From the NCBI GenBank assembly GCA_905250115.1, contig CAJNOI010000232.1:1-64000 (forward strand): a stretch of DNA of 64,000 nucleotides, in the 5' to 3' direction. Shown here piece after piece: positions 1 through 13,122 of the stretch (positions are counted from its first letter, which is position 1; each line of letters starts with the position of its first letter). The notes beneath the pieces were generated by a model, which saw only the letters and a program-made list of their open reading frames with translations, was not told where the DNA came from and made no database searches. Source of the stretch: Adineta steineri. Its lineage: Eukaryota; Rotifera; Eurotatoria; Adinetida; Adinetidae. The position numbers were made by a program, and so were the translations under genes.

Positions 1-1823
1 AGATATTGTTGTGGTTGAGGAGAATAATATGGAGGAGTTGATGGTGGTGGTGGAGGAGGAGGATAAACATGATGATATGGATGTCGAATATATCGAAGGT
101 CAGTACCGGAATGTATTCGACGTGTTGTTGGTACTGATGAAGGTGTTGAATTTACAAGTAGACGCATTTGAACAGGTGTTGATGTTCGTGGGCGTTCCGA
201 AGTACATAAAATTGGTATAATAGTTTCATCATGACGTGGTGGAGGATATGCTGAATAATACATTGATGTTGATGTACGAATATTTGGATTTTGTTGTCTA
301 TATGAATCAGATCCATGATGATGAACATTCGTTAGAACAGGTGTAACAAAATCTGATGCAATACTACTCGATGTTAACTACAAAAAAATGTTTTAATAAG
401 AAATTTTCTTGCTTAGAAAAATAAACTCAAAACGTACTTGACGTTGTAATGGTGCAATAGGTGGTTGTAATCGTTGTTCTTGTTGATCTGTAGTATCATT
501 AAGTGATATATTTATTTTTCTTTCGCTTGTACCAGTTCTCTTGTGATTATCCGTAGACTCATGTTCATCATAGATTAATTTATCAAGTTTTTCAATAGGC
601 GTCGTTACTTTAAATGGTCCTTTTGGTGTTCGTGTTATTGGTAGAAATGTTCCACTTGTACCTAATTCATCTGATACTTCACTTCCATTTGATAATGTTT
701 GTTGTTTTTTATGTGAACGATTCGTTTTTTCATTCAAAAGTAATTCTTGATCATTAATATCATGTGTTGATGCTAATTTATTACTATATAAAGTTGTTGA
801 TGGAACATTCATTTTTGTTTTATATGTATTTATATCAGTAAATTTTAATTTCGAATAATAATATACTTGTGGAAGAAGAATAAATAATAAACATATTGTT
901 GCTATTATAAACATACCAATAAGAATTGATGGAAATACAAAAAATGGATGAGTAAAATAATATATAAATGTCCATGATAACCATGTAAGATCAATTAAAA
1001 TAAATGCAAACATATTTAAAAATGTTAATATTGGATTATTACCATTAATAGATATAGTTGCATCTTTATCTTTTTCAACTCTATTTCTATGACAATGACG
1101 ACATAAAAATAAACATGTAGAAATAATTGTACAAAAAATTAATTCTAATATTGTATAAGTAAATGTTGCATAAAAACGATAATCAACAATACAACGATTT
1201 GAACATGGTTTTATTACTGATGGTGATAGATGAGATTTTTGAAATTGAAATTCTAATTTAGGTATATTTGATGTTGATAATAACATATTCATTCTTCGTT
1301 GTTGACAAAAACGTGGTGTTGTAAAATACCACCATAATATACCAATAGGTATTTGAATAAATATTAATAAGACATAGATTAATAATGATGTTAATTGTTT
1401 TGTTCGTTTGGATAATATTCTTGAACCTAACCATTGCATTATATAACGACATAATAATGCTGAATATAATAATGCATATGCAAATTGTATTAAAAATTCT
1501 CTTAAACCACAAAATAATTCATTAGCACGTATTAAAAAAATGATTAGAATTATATAAATAAAACATATACTAAAACATATAAATAAATTTGTTAATAAAA
1601 AATGACCATTCAAACGACGATATGATAAATATATGAATATAAATGATATGATTATTGTACATAATATACCAAATAAACAAAGAATAAATATTGGAAGTAT
1701 CCATATATCATTTAATGCAAGTAATGGTATTGATAATGAATGATTATCAATAGTATTATCATTCGAATCGGATGGATAATGATAAAAATTGGCTGATTTC
1801 ATCGTTGACATTGTTCTATTCAT
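1..1823 (-). CDS. Class C-like seven-transmembrane receptor (3' part runs off the window)
   Basis: Two exons are visible: 438-1823 and 1-377, joined by a 60-bp GT..AG intron in phase 0. The first exon encodes 462 residues with seven hydrophobic segments from about residue 35 to 330. The segment around FCGLREFLIQFAYALLYSAL has the Cys, Arg and YSALL pattern of TM3 in class C receptors (Pfam 7tm_3), and LLPQVYYYSKLKF after the last helix matches the TM7 exit of that class. There is no large Venus-flytrap ectodomain, only about 35 N-terminal residues, so it is closest in layout to GPRC5 or bride-of-sevenless-type receptors. The tail is long and cytoplasmic, and becomes Pro/Tyr/His-rich near the edge; no stop is reached. 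It is probably a plasma-membrane receptor with unknown ligand. The class call is inferred from motifs; an orphan 7TM protein is the alternative. Confidence 0.7.
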
Positions 1824-1827
1824 TTAA

Positions 1828-1829
1828 CT
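1828..1829 (-). promoter_or_regulatory. Pyrimidine-rich splice acceptor 4 nt before the receptor start codon
   Basis: On the minus strand a run of T with one C ends in AG and is followed by TTAA and then ATG at 1823. Only four bases separate the AG from the start codon. This is either the end of a 5' UTR intron or a spliced-leader trans-splice site. Confidence 0.45.
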
Positions 1830-4703
1830 AAAGAAAAAAAATGAAAGAATTAATTCCTAGAATACACGTTTTATTGAAGATTTAATTAATAAAATGACAC
1901 TCAAATGTATAGAACTTCATCTCATTAGATACATACTATTATATAAGTACAACATGTAATAGCCATAGAGTTAAGACAACAAAAGAGTTCATCAAACGGA
2001 AATTTCATTCAACAATGATCGTGAAAAGTAAATAGTACTTTTTTTTTCTCAATGTTACTTCATTTATTTGATATTTATATTAATAAATATCTTATTCTCT
2101 TTACTTTGTCTGATTCTATATGAGAAAAAGGTGAATATGTATTTATATATATATATGCATGAGCAACTTAATGGCGTGAAATATAAAGGTAGCACCTAAT
2201 AAAAAAAAACAAGATGTCCTGCTATCTAGCCGTCAGCAATCTCCAAACTATGTATGTATATGTATACATATATACATGTGTATGTATACACACACCCACC
2301 CTTAATATTTATCACCAATATCATCTATAAAATGAGAGTAATGGAAACGATAACAATTTATATCGATGTAATTTGTTATTGTTTATTCATTCCATATGAT
2401 TTTTTTTGCTTACGAGAATTTTTTATTCGAAAAAAAAAAGAATAATCTAACCTATGATAAACTTTGACTTCGCATATATATATATATTTATATTAAGTAG
2501 ATAAAAGTAACGATGGTACATGACATGATCCATTATAATCTTTTTCTTCTATCTATGTACTATTACGAGTTGTCTACATCGTTTTTCTTACATAAAATCA
2601 ACTCTCTCTATTTTTTTCTTTTTCTTTATTGTATTATATAAAACTCAAGGTAATCTGTATTAAAATAGTTGCCTGTTACTCCAAAAAAAATCTTTAGGCG
2701 TTCATTACCGTCTATGAAACTTGTCATGATTCATTTGATAATACTGTATATGTGCGTGTCTACGTTTATATATATATATATATATACCTATTGTCGATAT
2801 TCGATCTCAACATACTCCTATGGTGGTGAGAAAGTGAGTCCATCATGCTGACTTCTGTATATGACTATGTCTATAGTGAGAGCAGAGACAAGACGATGTA
2901 CATATGTACATTAATAAATATACTCATTATAAGACGACATGTATAACAATAGAAGGCACTTTTATTTTAATATAGTTGGTTTTATTTGTCCCTGAAAAAT
3001 GAATGCGTGTAAATACTTGAAAAAGATATTATGAAATTTTTTTTTATTATAAAAAGATGATCTTTTCTTTTGTTTCATTGTAATCTTTTTTTTTGATTCA
3101 ATTGAATTATGAAAAGAAAAGAAAAGAATCAAATAATCTATGATTATAAAGTGAATCTTCAATTATAATCCATCATAACACAAAGCAAAAAATTAGATTT
3201 AAAACATGTGAATATGGGGTGTTTCTTTTTGAAATATTCAAAGATGAACTGATTTGTTTCTTATCTTAATACTAAAAACATTACAATCAAACATTAAAAT
3301 CACAGAATGATCGTATCATATATATTAAATACATGTCCTTCTCACAATCACAAGTGTGTTTATCCTCGCGTTTGCACATGCACACACCCATTAACATAAT
3401 CTTACTCTAAAATAGATACACTACGCATACATACGTGTATACATATATATATACATGTCATCACGTGTCACGGTCGTCATCCTACTCACATATAAGAAAA
3501 ATGCTCGAAATCATTTTTCAATCGATAGTTTATATATGTAATAAATATAACAATCATAGGTAATACTTTTCTTTTTTTCTCCTATCGTTAACTTCTCTGT
3601 TACACACCAGACTTGTTATTGTATCAAATTTAAATTGTAAAAAGCAAATAATAGTTTTAAATGTATATTTAAATAGTAAGGTTTCACATATAATATTAAA
3701 AAATTCGTTTAAAAATAACTAATAAACAAGTGTAAATCATACCTAATGGGTACAATTTGTTTCCTTGAATAGATGTGCTCGGGTGAATATTGTAGATGCC
3801 AATAAACGAACAGACACATACATGCGTACAACAAGCACGCACGAAAATGTGTGCAATAGTCATCATCATTCACGGATGATGATAAGAAGAAGAAGAGCAG
3901 GAGTAAGAATAGTAAAAGAAAAAGAAGAAGAAAAAAAAGTGGAGAACGACAATGTATAGACGTGCATAGAGCGGAAAGAACGCGAAGAATGCGTTTTTTT
4001 TTTCTTAGAGGCTACAAATTTTGTGGTTTATTTGAAAAGAAGAGAAAAAAATGAGGAGGAGAAGAAGAAGAAGAAGAACAAGAAAAAAATCGAGCCTTTT
4101 AGCTGACACTTGCAATGCTAGAAGAAAGAGCATGAGCGACTGGGTTGTATATTTCTGTTGATCATGCCAAATACAGAACTGAGAAAAAAAAAAGAAGGAA
4201 ACTTCTATCGCGTTTTGTCAAGCAATTGTGAAACAAAGACAAAGAATAAAAAACGTAAGAGACTATGACAGAAACTTCACAGCATGTATCCGTATTACCC
4301 AATGATAGTGAAGGTCATTATTTAAGAATCCCGAAAGTCAGCCTACTATTCTATTCTTTTATTCTTACAAATCGTGATGCGACTAAAGACAAACATTCAC
4401 TTACGCAATAAATAATGACAGATAAAAAAAACTGAATAAGACAGATAGAAATGATGAGTGCCTATATAGGAAATTAAATAAAAAATAAATTAGATAAAAG
4501 AAAATGAAAGCAGTAAGATATATTTATTCTACTTACTAATTTAATTATGTCAAGAAATCTTTAATTGTATTGCAGTTGAATTTTTTTTTCTTCTTCTTTG
4601 CTTTATATCGTTATCGTAAAATACTTTTCTTTGATCTAGTAAACTATCACTTACATATACAATTTAGATCAATGAATGTGTTTGTCTTCATTGTTGTAAT
4701 ACT

Positions 4704-4722
4704 AGAGAGAGAGAGAGAGAGA
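4704..4722. repeat. GA microsatellite
   Basis: An uninterrupted GA dinucleotide run of nine to ten units is followed by an imperfect purine-rich tail. Confidence 0.85.
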
Positions 4723-6906
4723 ACGAGAAAGATTAAATCATCTGTTTTCTATTCGCACACTTGAACAAAAATGGTAAAGTGTTTCATGTAAGATTTATTC
4801 ACTACAATATATATTATTAACAGATATATTCAAGTTACTTCATTATTCAAAAGAAAAAGAAAAGAGTATTAATTAAATATCTCTTGTATAAATGAGAGGA
4901 CAATCTAAGTACAAAAAAAAAAGAAAATTTCAATAACTGTTAAGATTATTATTATCATTTAGATTGAGAATATGCGCGTAATACTATTTGTAAAAGCAAC
5001 ATGAACTAATATAATTGTTCTAACTGTCTACTTTATTCATTTATGCATTGCCTTTCTATGAAGCAATCAAGTGCAATCAAATTGTTCTATATGCACGAAC
5101 ATATAAGAATAAAATTGCTATGATTGTTTAGTATAAGAGCGATAGAGAGTGCCAATACATAAATGAAAGCAATTTCAAGTAATTTATCATATGTCTGTTG
5201 TTCAAGACGATTTGATTGTCCAAAAAACAAGTCATCTAAAGAATTTCTAACGTATAAAAGGAAATGAAGTTGAACAAAATGATTATCGTCTCTATTGAAA
5301 TAGAAAATAAACAGAGTACTTGTACAATAATTATATTAGAAATAAAAAAAAAGTGCCTATTGACAATAATTGTGAATAGTAAGAATAAAAGTATTTTTGT
5401 AATTTTGATTATGTATTAATGATTTAATAATTTGATGATTATTATTTATATTTATACTAATGATTTAGTCTTTGTTGACATTTGTCTGAGAAAAGAATAC
5501 TGATGCTAAACAATGTTTAGATAATAGTTGATTGATGAGAACATTTCAGCTGTTCTTTAACATGTTGTCTGTAGTAATCTGATGATGCTTACCGAGATAG
5601 ACATATATACAATGTAGTTTAATGCTTCAGTAGAACTCGACAGACACAAATGTTTAAAAAGTATTAAATGATCAAAAAGAAAAGAAAAGTCAATCCTAGC
5701 AGCCATATATTTCATTAACAATTCTTCATGTTAATGTTTTGATGTTTATTAAACAAGAAAAAAAATCTGCGTAATTTAAAACAGAAAAGAAAAATTCTTA
5801 TTTGAAAATTGCATATTATGTAACTAAGAAACGTAGTTAATAACTATCTTCAATTTCCTGAACTAATGTTGTGACGTAGATATTTATAGAATATGACACA
5901 AAAGTTATAATCAATTAACACATGCATATTAACTGCACTACTGATCAAGCTGAATCGGAAATTTATTGGAAAGAAGAATACTAAAATCTTATCAAATTTA
6001 TTAATGCAATATCAGTAATGATAGACTAATAAGTATGTTTCTTTAACGCTGAGCATTTGTAGGTCTTCGAAAACTGCAATAATCGTAGAACGAGAACATT
6101 AAATCTTTTTTTTATAACTTACTTGTCATGCAAATTGATCCTTGGGTTTCTTTACTCAAGAAATTATCTGAATTAATACTTCTAAAGACACGGTAAATGA
6201 TTTGAATGGCCTCAAGGTTATAGTAACGATATAAATCCGAATAAGTTTTCAAAATATATATATATTCGTAATAGACAAACAAACATACTTGATAATTGTA
6301 ATAACATTGTTATATATATATATAAAATGTGTTAGTGACTGAATGCAATTCAAACTTGATAGTTTGTCTGTAGTTCAATCTGATAATCACTCCGTTAGTA
6401 TATAAATTTCCTTTTTCTTCTCATTAATGTGTATTAATGATTGATATTCTTCAGATAATCTTAACGACGATCTTATTATAATGAATAGGATATAATTGAC
6501 TTTTCCTTGTAATCAAGGTCAAATCAAAAGAAAATTTTCTAGTTCAAGTTCGAATCCTATTCAAATTCTAAAACGTCTACATGAAAGAGAGTTTGATTAA
6601 TGATTAAGACCTTTTAATGTTATCATGATATGATAAATCATTTATATTAGATCTTAGAAATTGTATTGTTTAATCATAAAAAAAAAACGAGTATATTTAT
6701 TTATCCAATAAAACCTTTTGTTCATTACTACAATCACCATCTAAATTTGATCATAAAAATTTACATATTTTTCTATACACCAATGAATAAATATTACTAA
6801 AATATTCGATATCATTCCATTATAACATGCGCGAATAAAAATATTTCAATAAGATAATATAAACCATGAATTCTTATTGAGCTTAAAAATCATCTCTTCC
6901 TCCTCT

Positions 6907-8682
6907 TTATGTTTCATTCTCCAAATCCAACAAAACAGATCGTTTAAATGATCGAACCACAGAACGAAATGCTATAATAGCAATAACAGTTCCTAAAATA
7001 GCTCCACCAAGAACATCTGTAGGATGATGACGATGATCAGTAATACGTGTTATACCTTAAATTAAAAGAAATCAAGTTTTATATATAATTATACTGATAA
7101 TAACTCACCAATATATGCAGCTAAAGCAAAACAACCTATTTCCATGAGATATGGAAGAAGTCCAAAATTACGGTATCTCCAAACTTTATAAATATAAAGC
7201 TAAAAAATAATGAAATAGAAAAAATAAGTTAAGAAGTTAAATAAAACTTACAGCTAGAAAGATTAAACCACAAAAAGCTGTTGATGAATGACCCGATGGA
7301 AATGATTGCCTACAAATACAATTTTCTCAATTACTATCATAGATATGAAAAAGAATAGTATTTTATCTCAAAGACAAAAAAATTTGATAACACAAATATG
7401 AAGACATTAACATTCTAAGTTTCGTTTTAATCCTTTGGAGACGGATGCAGCGGTTAGCAATCGCATATATTATATGGCAGAGAAATACTCGGAACAGAAT
7501 ATATACAATGCTCCTCGTCAAATAGTTAAACGTTAGTTATTTTACTCTTACTACAACTTGGACATACTGAAGTCTTCAATTAATGTCTTAATTAACTATC
7601 AAATATTAGCTACAAACTAATGTATATTTTCAAGATATTTTATTCACATTCAGACATGTTTCTATTTATAGTTTAGAGAAAATGCTTTATCTCTCGGAAA
7701 AAAACAAGATCATAAAACTCATTTCTTGATACAGAAAAAGATCTTCTCTACTTTTTTTTGAATACATTTATATATCCTAATTAAATTTCAAGAAAAAATA
7801 TTTTACCGTATATCAAAAGCGCCATCTTTTTCTACAATAACTGTACTTGATTCTCCAATACATGTATAATTAACAATCCATGCATTAGGATCAACACAAA
7901 AAGGTTGATAGGAAGTTTGATTAAAACATGATGGTATGAAATGTGGACGATGACGACCAACTGCAACTTTGCCAACATTTGTTAAAAATGAATTAGCCCC
8001 AGAAGCAAAAACAAAGATTCCTATGACATAAAAAAATTCTAATGAATTTATTTTTCAAAATATTGTACCAATAATAATATAAAGATTTCCAGCCCATTCT
8101 GGAATATTATAAATAGTTGAACGAATTTGAAGTTTATAAACAACACGTGCTGCTTTTTTACGAAGTAAATAAAACCAACGAACACCTTCGGACAAAAGTA
8201 TCTAAAGACATACGAAAATAAATAAATTTTATTCGATATTAATTAACACTTACAACAATTATTGGTACAATAACTCCACATAGAAATAGAAGCCATGATG
8301 GAATAACATTTTGTGGTGGTTTTGGATGATATAAATTTAAATCCGAACATAGAAATGGTCGTCGAACAGGTCTTACAATATATTTAAATATTAACCATGT
8401 TGAAAGTACTATGTACAAGAAATAAAAAAATAAGAATAACTAAATAAAAATAAATAAACCAAGAATAATTGAAAATCCATCGAAAACTAATTTTAATATT
8501 GAAACTGGTTGGACGATAGATTGACGACTGAAATAGATAAAAACATATAAATATGGTTACATATGTTTTTAATGATTTAATTATATTTTCGAAACAAAGT
8601 ACCTTCGAACATCAGCGGCTGTTACATCCATTGTTTCATATGAAACAGAGGATGCATCTTTTTTATTGTTAACGCTACTCAT
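6907..8682 (-). CDS. Lipid phosphate phosphatase (PAP2 family), copy 1
   Basis: Eight exons (8603-8682, 8460-8527, 8254-8408, 8069-8201, 7807-8020, 7252-7309, 7109-7199, 6907-7055) join in frame to 315 residues, the usual size for animal lipid phosphate phosphohydrolases (PLPP). All three PAP2 motifs are present: C1 KVAVGRHRP (Lys163, Arg170, Pro171), C2 SFPSGHSS (His224), and C3 TRITDHRHHPTD (Arg270, His276, Asp280). The catalytic His pair is therefore intact. Several hydrophobic helices suit the six-pass membrane topology of the family, with catalysis on the lumenal or outer face. The expected reaction is dephosphorylation of phosphatidate, lysophosphatidate or sphingosine-1-phosphate. A second homologue lies just upstream on the same strand, so this is a tandem pair. 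Start chosen as the first ATG in the open exon; the N-terminal 45 residues are poorly conserved. Confidence 0.9.
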
Positions 8683-9129
8683 CTTTCTTCTATATGCACA
8701 CAAATGGATGAATATGCTCTTATATATATTTGCTCATGATATTTTATTGCATAGAAAAGAAGAGAAGAAAAAAGAACTACCTTCCTATTTCTCTCGAACG
8801 TGTTCGCATCCATCGGCCTGTTATCGCTGAGTCATCGAGTGCATGTTGTTGACATGTACGCTCATGGTGGCATATTGAAGTATTATTCATTGAAAAGAAA
8901 GATACTTTAAGTTATTTATGATATCAATCTATAAGTTTGTAAAATAAAATGATTTTTTTTATTAGTGTACATGCAAAAAATTGAATGATAAACGTATAGG
9001 TTTCTGATCGTGAACAAAGATCAAATCAATCAGCAGAATAATGGTGTGTAGGAGGACAAAAAAACGTGTGATTCTTTTTTTGTTCGCAATTAGAACATAG
9101 CTATTATAAATAGATAAATGTTTATTTGA

Positions 9130-10646
9130 TTAATAGCGACGAATTGGTCCAGGTTCACCATATGGTCCTAGAGGACGATAGTTACCATATCCTCTTGGAG
9201 ACTGTGGTGATGCAACTGTCTGAGGTTCTACCGTATGAGGTAGAAATCGTGGAACATAATGACGCCAATTGAGAATAAATTTAAATGTAACAAAGGCAAC
9301 TAAAGAACCAACAATAGCACCAACTAATACATCCCACCAATGATGACGATAATCACTAATACGAGTGTAACCTATTATAAGTAATAATTCATATATATAG
9401 GATTACAAAGGCAAATTTATTTATCATTACCGATATAACAAGCAAGTATAGCAAGACCAACTTGAAATAAATGACCAATGATACCCAGATGACGCCATGA
9501 CCATGCCACATGAATATACATAATCAAAAAAGCGAAACCATCTAGTATAGATAAAAATAAAGTTTGAAGAAGATTAAACTAAAAAATCTTACAAAATACT
9601 GGTGAAGTATGTCCACTGAAGAACGACCGACTAAATTAACAAAGAAAAGCTTTTCATTTTTATTCAATAATAATCAATATTTTTTAAGAAAAATAATTTT
9701 TAGTTTACATTTAGTATAATAAAAAAATAAATTGATTACTACGAAGGCATTTTTTCTTACAATAAAAACGAAAGTCAATATTATATCATATTTTAATTTT
9801 GTAAAAATCATTCAAATGTTTGTCTACCCTGTCTTATAATAATTATGTAATTACCGTGCTTCTCGTACAGCCGATGTATCCGTATTTTGACATGTATAAT
9901 CAACTGTATCTTGAAGATATGTATCATATTGATATAATGATGTAACCGCTGAACAATTGTAACTAGGTCGACATATAGCTATAAAATCTGGTCTTAATTC
10001 ACCAACAAAATTCTTTGTAATTTCAGTTAAAACCCAAGTTGCAAGGTAACCATACGCGAATGTAACTGAAATCAATAAATACAAATATATATTCATTAGA
10101 AGCATGCATATATGTATGAGTTTTTTTACCAGTAAGCATATATAAATTTCGAACGATTGGTGATATATTTATTGATCGCATACCGCAAAAATCTAAACGT
10201 GTTACAAATCGTTGTCTTGGATATATTGAATAATGGAATCGTTTAAAAACTTCTGTAAACCACATCTAATAATCATATAAATATGAAAACTATTTTATTC
10301 TAAGTATTCATAGATATATTATCTTACTATAGCTAGTGGAAGTCCAATAGACAGTAAAACAGCAGCATAAACTGGAATTGTATCATCCCTTAATGGATAT
10401 CGGATTGTTGAATCCGAACAAGAAAATCCACGTGTAAAGGGTTTTGCAACAAAGTGCGTAATAAGTGTTATAATAAGTACTAAATGAGAAATTCAAAATT
10501 TTTCAATTAAAACGAGATCGAAAAATAAACTTACATATTAAAAGACAAAGTATATCAAGTAAAACTCTCCATATACTTTCTCTGTGATGATATTGATCTG
10601 TTACAGCTGGTGGACTTCTTCGTGGTGCATACTGTGATGCGAACAT
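9130..10646 (-). CDS. Lipid phosphate phosphatase (PAP2 family), copy 2
   Basis: Seven exons (10535-10646, 10328-10479, 10130-10265, 9855-10065, 9593-9630, 9431-9541, 9130-9371) give 333 residues with consistent phases. The N-terminal part carries the animal PLPP signature (PFTRGFSCSDSTIRYPLRDD). Motif C1 is KNFVGELRP (Lys151, Arg158), C2 is SFFSGHTS (His211), and C3 is TRISDYRHHWWD (Arg257, His263, Asp267), so the enzyme should be active. The tail after the last helix is Pro/Gly/Tyr-rich and ends GPIRRY. It differs strongly from copy 1 in sequence and intron positions, so the duplication is old or the pair came together secondarily. It is an integral membrane enzyme acting on lipid phosphates. 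Confidence 0.92.
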
Positions 10647-13122
10647 GTTTGTGTTTCGTATGATTTTTTGTTCGTTTTGACTATGTATTCTATTCGAAAC
10701 GGTTATTACGAATACATACTTGTATTTTTATGGTCATATAATAACATGTACTGTCAAAACGGAAGTCAAACGTGACACATGAAACAGAACAGAACAGACA
10801 AAGATGTTAGAGATACAGGTAGTTACCTTACATTTATGTGAATAAGTAGTATTACTCATATCATTTTATTCGTTCTCTTCTACTTTTTTCTTTCCTTGAG
10901 ATACAATCAAAAGTGATATCAAGTCAAACTATACTTTTTGATGACGCTTATTCTTAAATGATAGTGGGTGTGACATCAGTTCTACAAGTTTTTACCTTAC
11001 AAGAAAAATCTGTTCTTACCATAATTTATTTCACTAATGATATATGACATATAGTATGGACATGATCGAAAAGAAAGAAGTTTTTTGTAATACGTAGAAA
11101 CTAATTTCAAGGACACCAGTACCCAATAATTTGAAAAAAATAACGGCATATTTATAATTTTTAAAATGTATTCGAAAACATTTTTTTCTCGTTAGCTGTA
11201 TGATTTGTTCGTTGTTTTCAAAAACAGAATATAGTAAATGATTAAGAATAATTCACTATTTCTATTAGAAAAATATTCACAAGCATTTACTATTTCATAT
11301 GTTTCAATTATTAATTAGAATCCTAATGATGAAGATAATCTTACCTCAGCAGTAATTTATTATACTAATGAAATACTTTGAAAGTTTTTAGTTCTGAAAT
11401 TTCAGTAATTATAAAGAAAACAACATATCTGTATCTTTAATATATCAGATCAGAATAAGTAAAATATTGTTGAATTGATTCACATAAATAATTTTGTTTT
11501 GAACAATAAAACGAAAGAAGAATTTGATATTATAAAAATAACAGAAAATACTCTTTCTTACGTGTCATTTATCGTAAGCTTTATTTTGTTACATAAACAT
11601 CGTTCGACAAATACTAATGATGTTTATACACGCAAAATAAACCTACAAAGAGTCAAAACATAGGACATAATTAAAAAATCAATAATATAAAAAGGTTTCT
11701 TTTTTAAATAACAATGCATATTATTAATAATATATTGGATAAAGAAAAGAATTATTTTAATATTAAAAACAATCACTTTGGTGTTGCTATTTGTTTTAAT
11801 CGAAAAATCAATTTATTGGATCATTTTTCTGTGCATGTGATGTGATCAAGGGCAAAAAAAACGGACTTCTCTGTACTTCTTCGTACTTTTATGTACTTCG
11901 AAAGTAAAGAAGTTCGCTTTTTCTCCTTTAGAGGTAACTATGTTATTATTATATTTTTTTATTTATTACGATTGAATATTAGCATACAAGTTCTGATATC
12001 CTAAGATAACAGCAACTTGTAATTATCAATCATACTATTTAATTAACAATCTTAGACGAGAAGATATCGTTTAAATTTCATCAATAAGTAAGAACTATTA
12101 CTCATAGTTCGTTTATATATATTCTTCAAATCATTGACTAAAACATAAAAATTCTTTATTCAATTTACAAATAAATTAACCTCATTTTGTTGAAATCATC
12201 TTCTACCAGAATATCATTCTTCGAAGAAAATATATTTCACCTCTATGAATTAGGGAAAAGTAGAAGATTAACGTAAGATTTAGAAAAAACAATCTTCATT
12301 TAATATCTCGCATACAACAAACCTAATTAGTTGTTCATTTAAGAAGAATTCTTATGATTAAACAGTCGTATTCCAATATAAATGACTACTTCGGACTCAT
12401 ATCATAATTTGAAAGTGCCGTTCTTTATTTTTTTTCTATTATATACATAAAATTGAAATTATAATTTCATTTGTCATACTTTTCGTATTCATGACATCTT
12501 GTTTCAATGGTATCACTGTTCTTATGAAATTAAGTATATGTCAGAGCAAAACTGGATAGAATATTCGAATGAATTATTACTCATATCAGAGCATCAATTT
12601 TCTATGAAACAGGATGAGGATAAAGCCAATCTATCTCGAAATGTTTTAACTTTTTTTGTTAAAATTAACTCAGTTATTGATTTCTAATCAATGTTTCGAA
12701 TCATACAGATATTTTTTTGTAAAGATAAACCATTTTTATTCATACTATAGAAAACTGTAGATATGGCTGAAAAAAAACTAGATAGAACACAAGTCGAGAC
12801 TCATCTGTGAAATGCAATGCGAGGCTCGACATCGAAATAACAATTCTAAAATTTTCACAAATTTTTCAACATTTGCGATAATTTAAAATAACATATGTTG
12901 AAAGAACACTGATAAATCATTGTTTAATAATCTAGATGATTCATTAGTGTGATGAAATAAATAGAGATTTATGATTATAAAGATAATTTATTAGTTGAGA
13001 AATAAAAATGAGATGTGAGTATGAAGTAGAATAATATGGTATTAGTAAGTAAGGATAAAAATAAAAACTACAGTTAGTTGAAAAAAGAAAAAGTATTTGT
13101 ACTGTTCAGTTAAAATTTGATT
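10647..13122. other. Intergenic region, no gene seen
   Basis: About 2.5 kb of AT-rich sequence. Two open stretches on the plus strand (11475-11663 and 12499-12687) have no recognisable motif or splice partners. The only ordered structure I found is the 10-bp GTACTT repeat at 11873-11902. Confidence 0.6.
11873..11902. repeat. Three 10-bp repeats beginning GTACTT
   Basis: GTACTT occurs at 11873, 11883 and 11893, exactly one helical turn apart, and is followed by a short inverted counterpart (AAAGTAAAGAAGTTC). It sits in an otherwise featureless intergenic stretch. It may be a clustered protein-binding site or chance. Confidence 0.5.

Larger units (their letters stand above)
1824..6906. other. 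Intergenic region, no gene seen
   Basis: About 5 kb of AT-rich sequence. It holds short TA/TATG microsatellites (near 2150, 2270, 2470, 2770 and 3440), a purine-rich GAAGAA stretch at about 3885-4085, and many A or T runs. The longest frames are low-complexity and lack splice-linked continuation, so I see no coding sequence. It lies upstream of the receptor (minus) and downstream of the first phosphatase (minus), so promoter elements of the receptor may be here. Confidence 0.6.

Noticed and set aside
3765-3959. 64-codon Arg/Lys/Glu-rich plus-strand frame
   Set aside because: It is produced by a GAA/AGA purine tract, not by a coding exon.
6538-6572. tRNA-like T-loop sequence (TTCGAATC)
   Set aside because: The flanking bases do not form a 5-bp stem, and no acceptor or anticodon arms can be folded around it.
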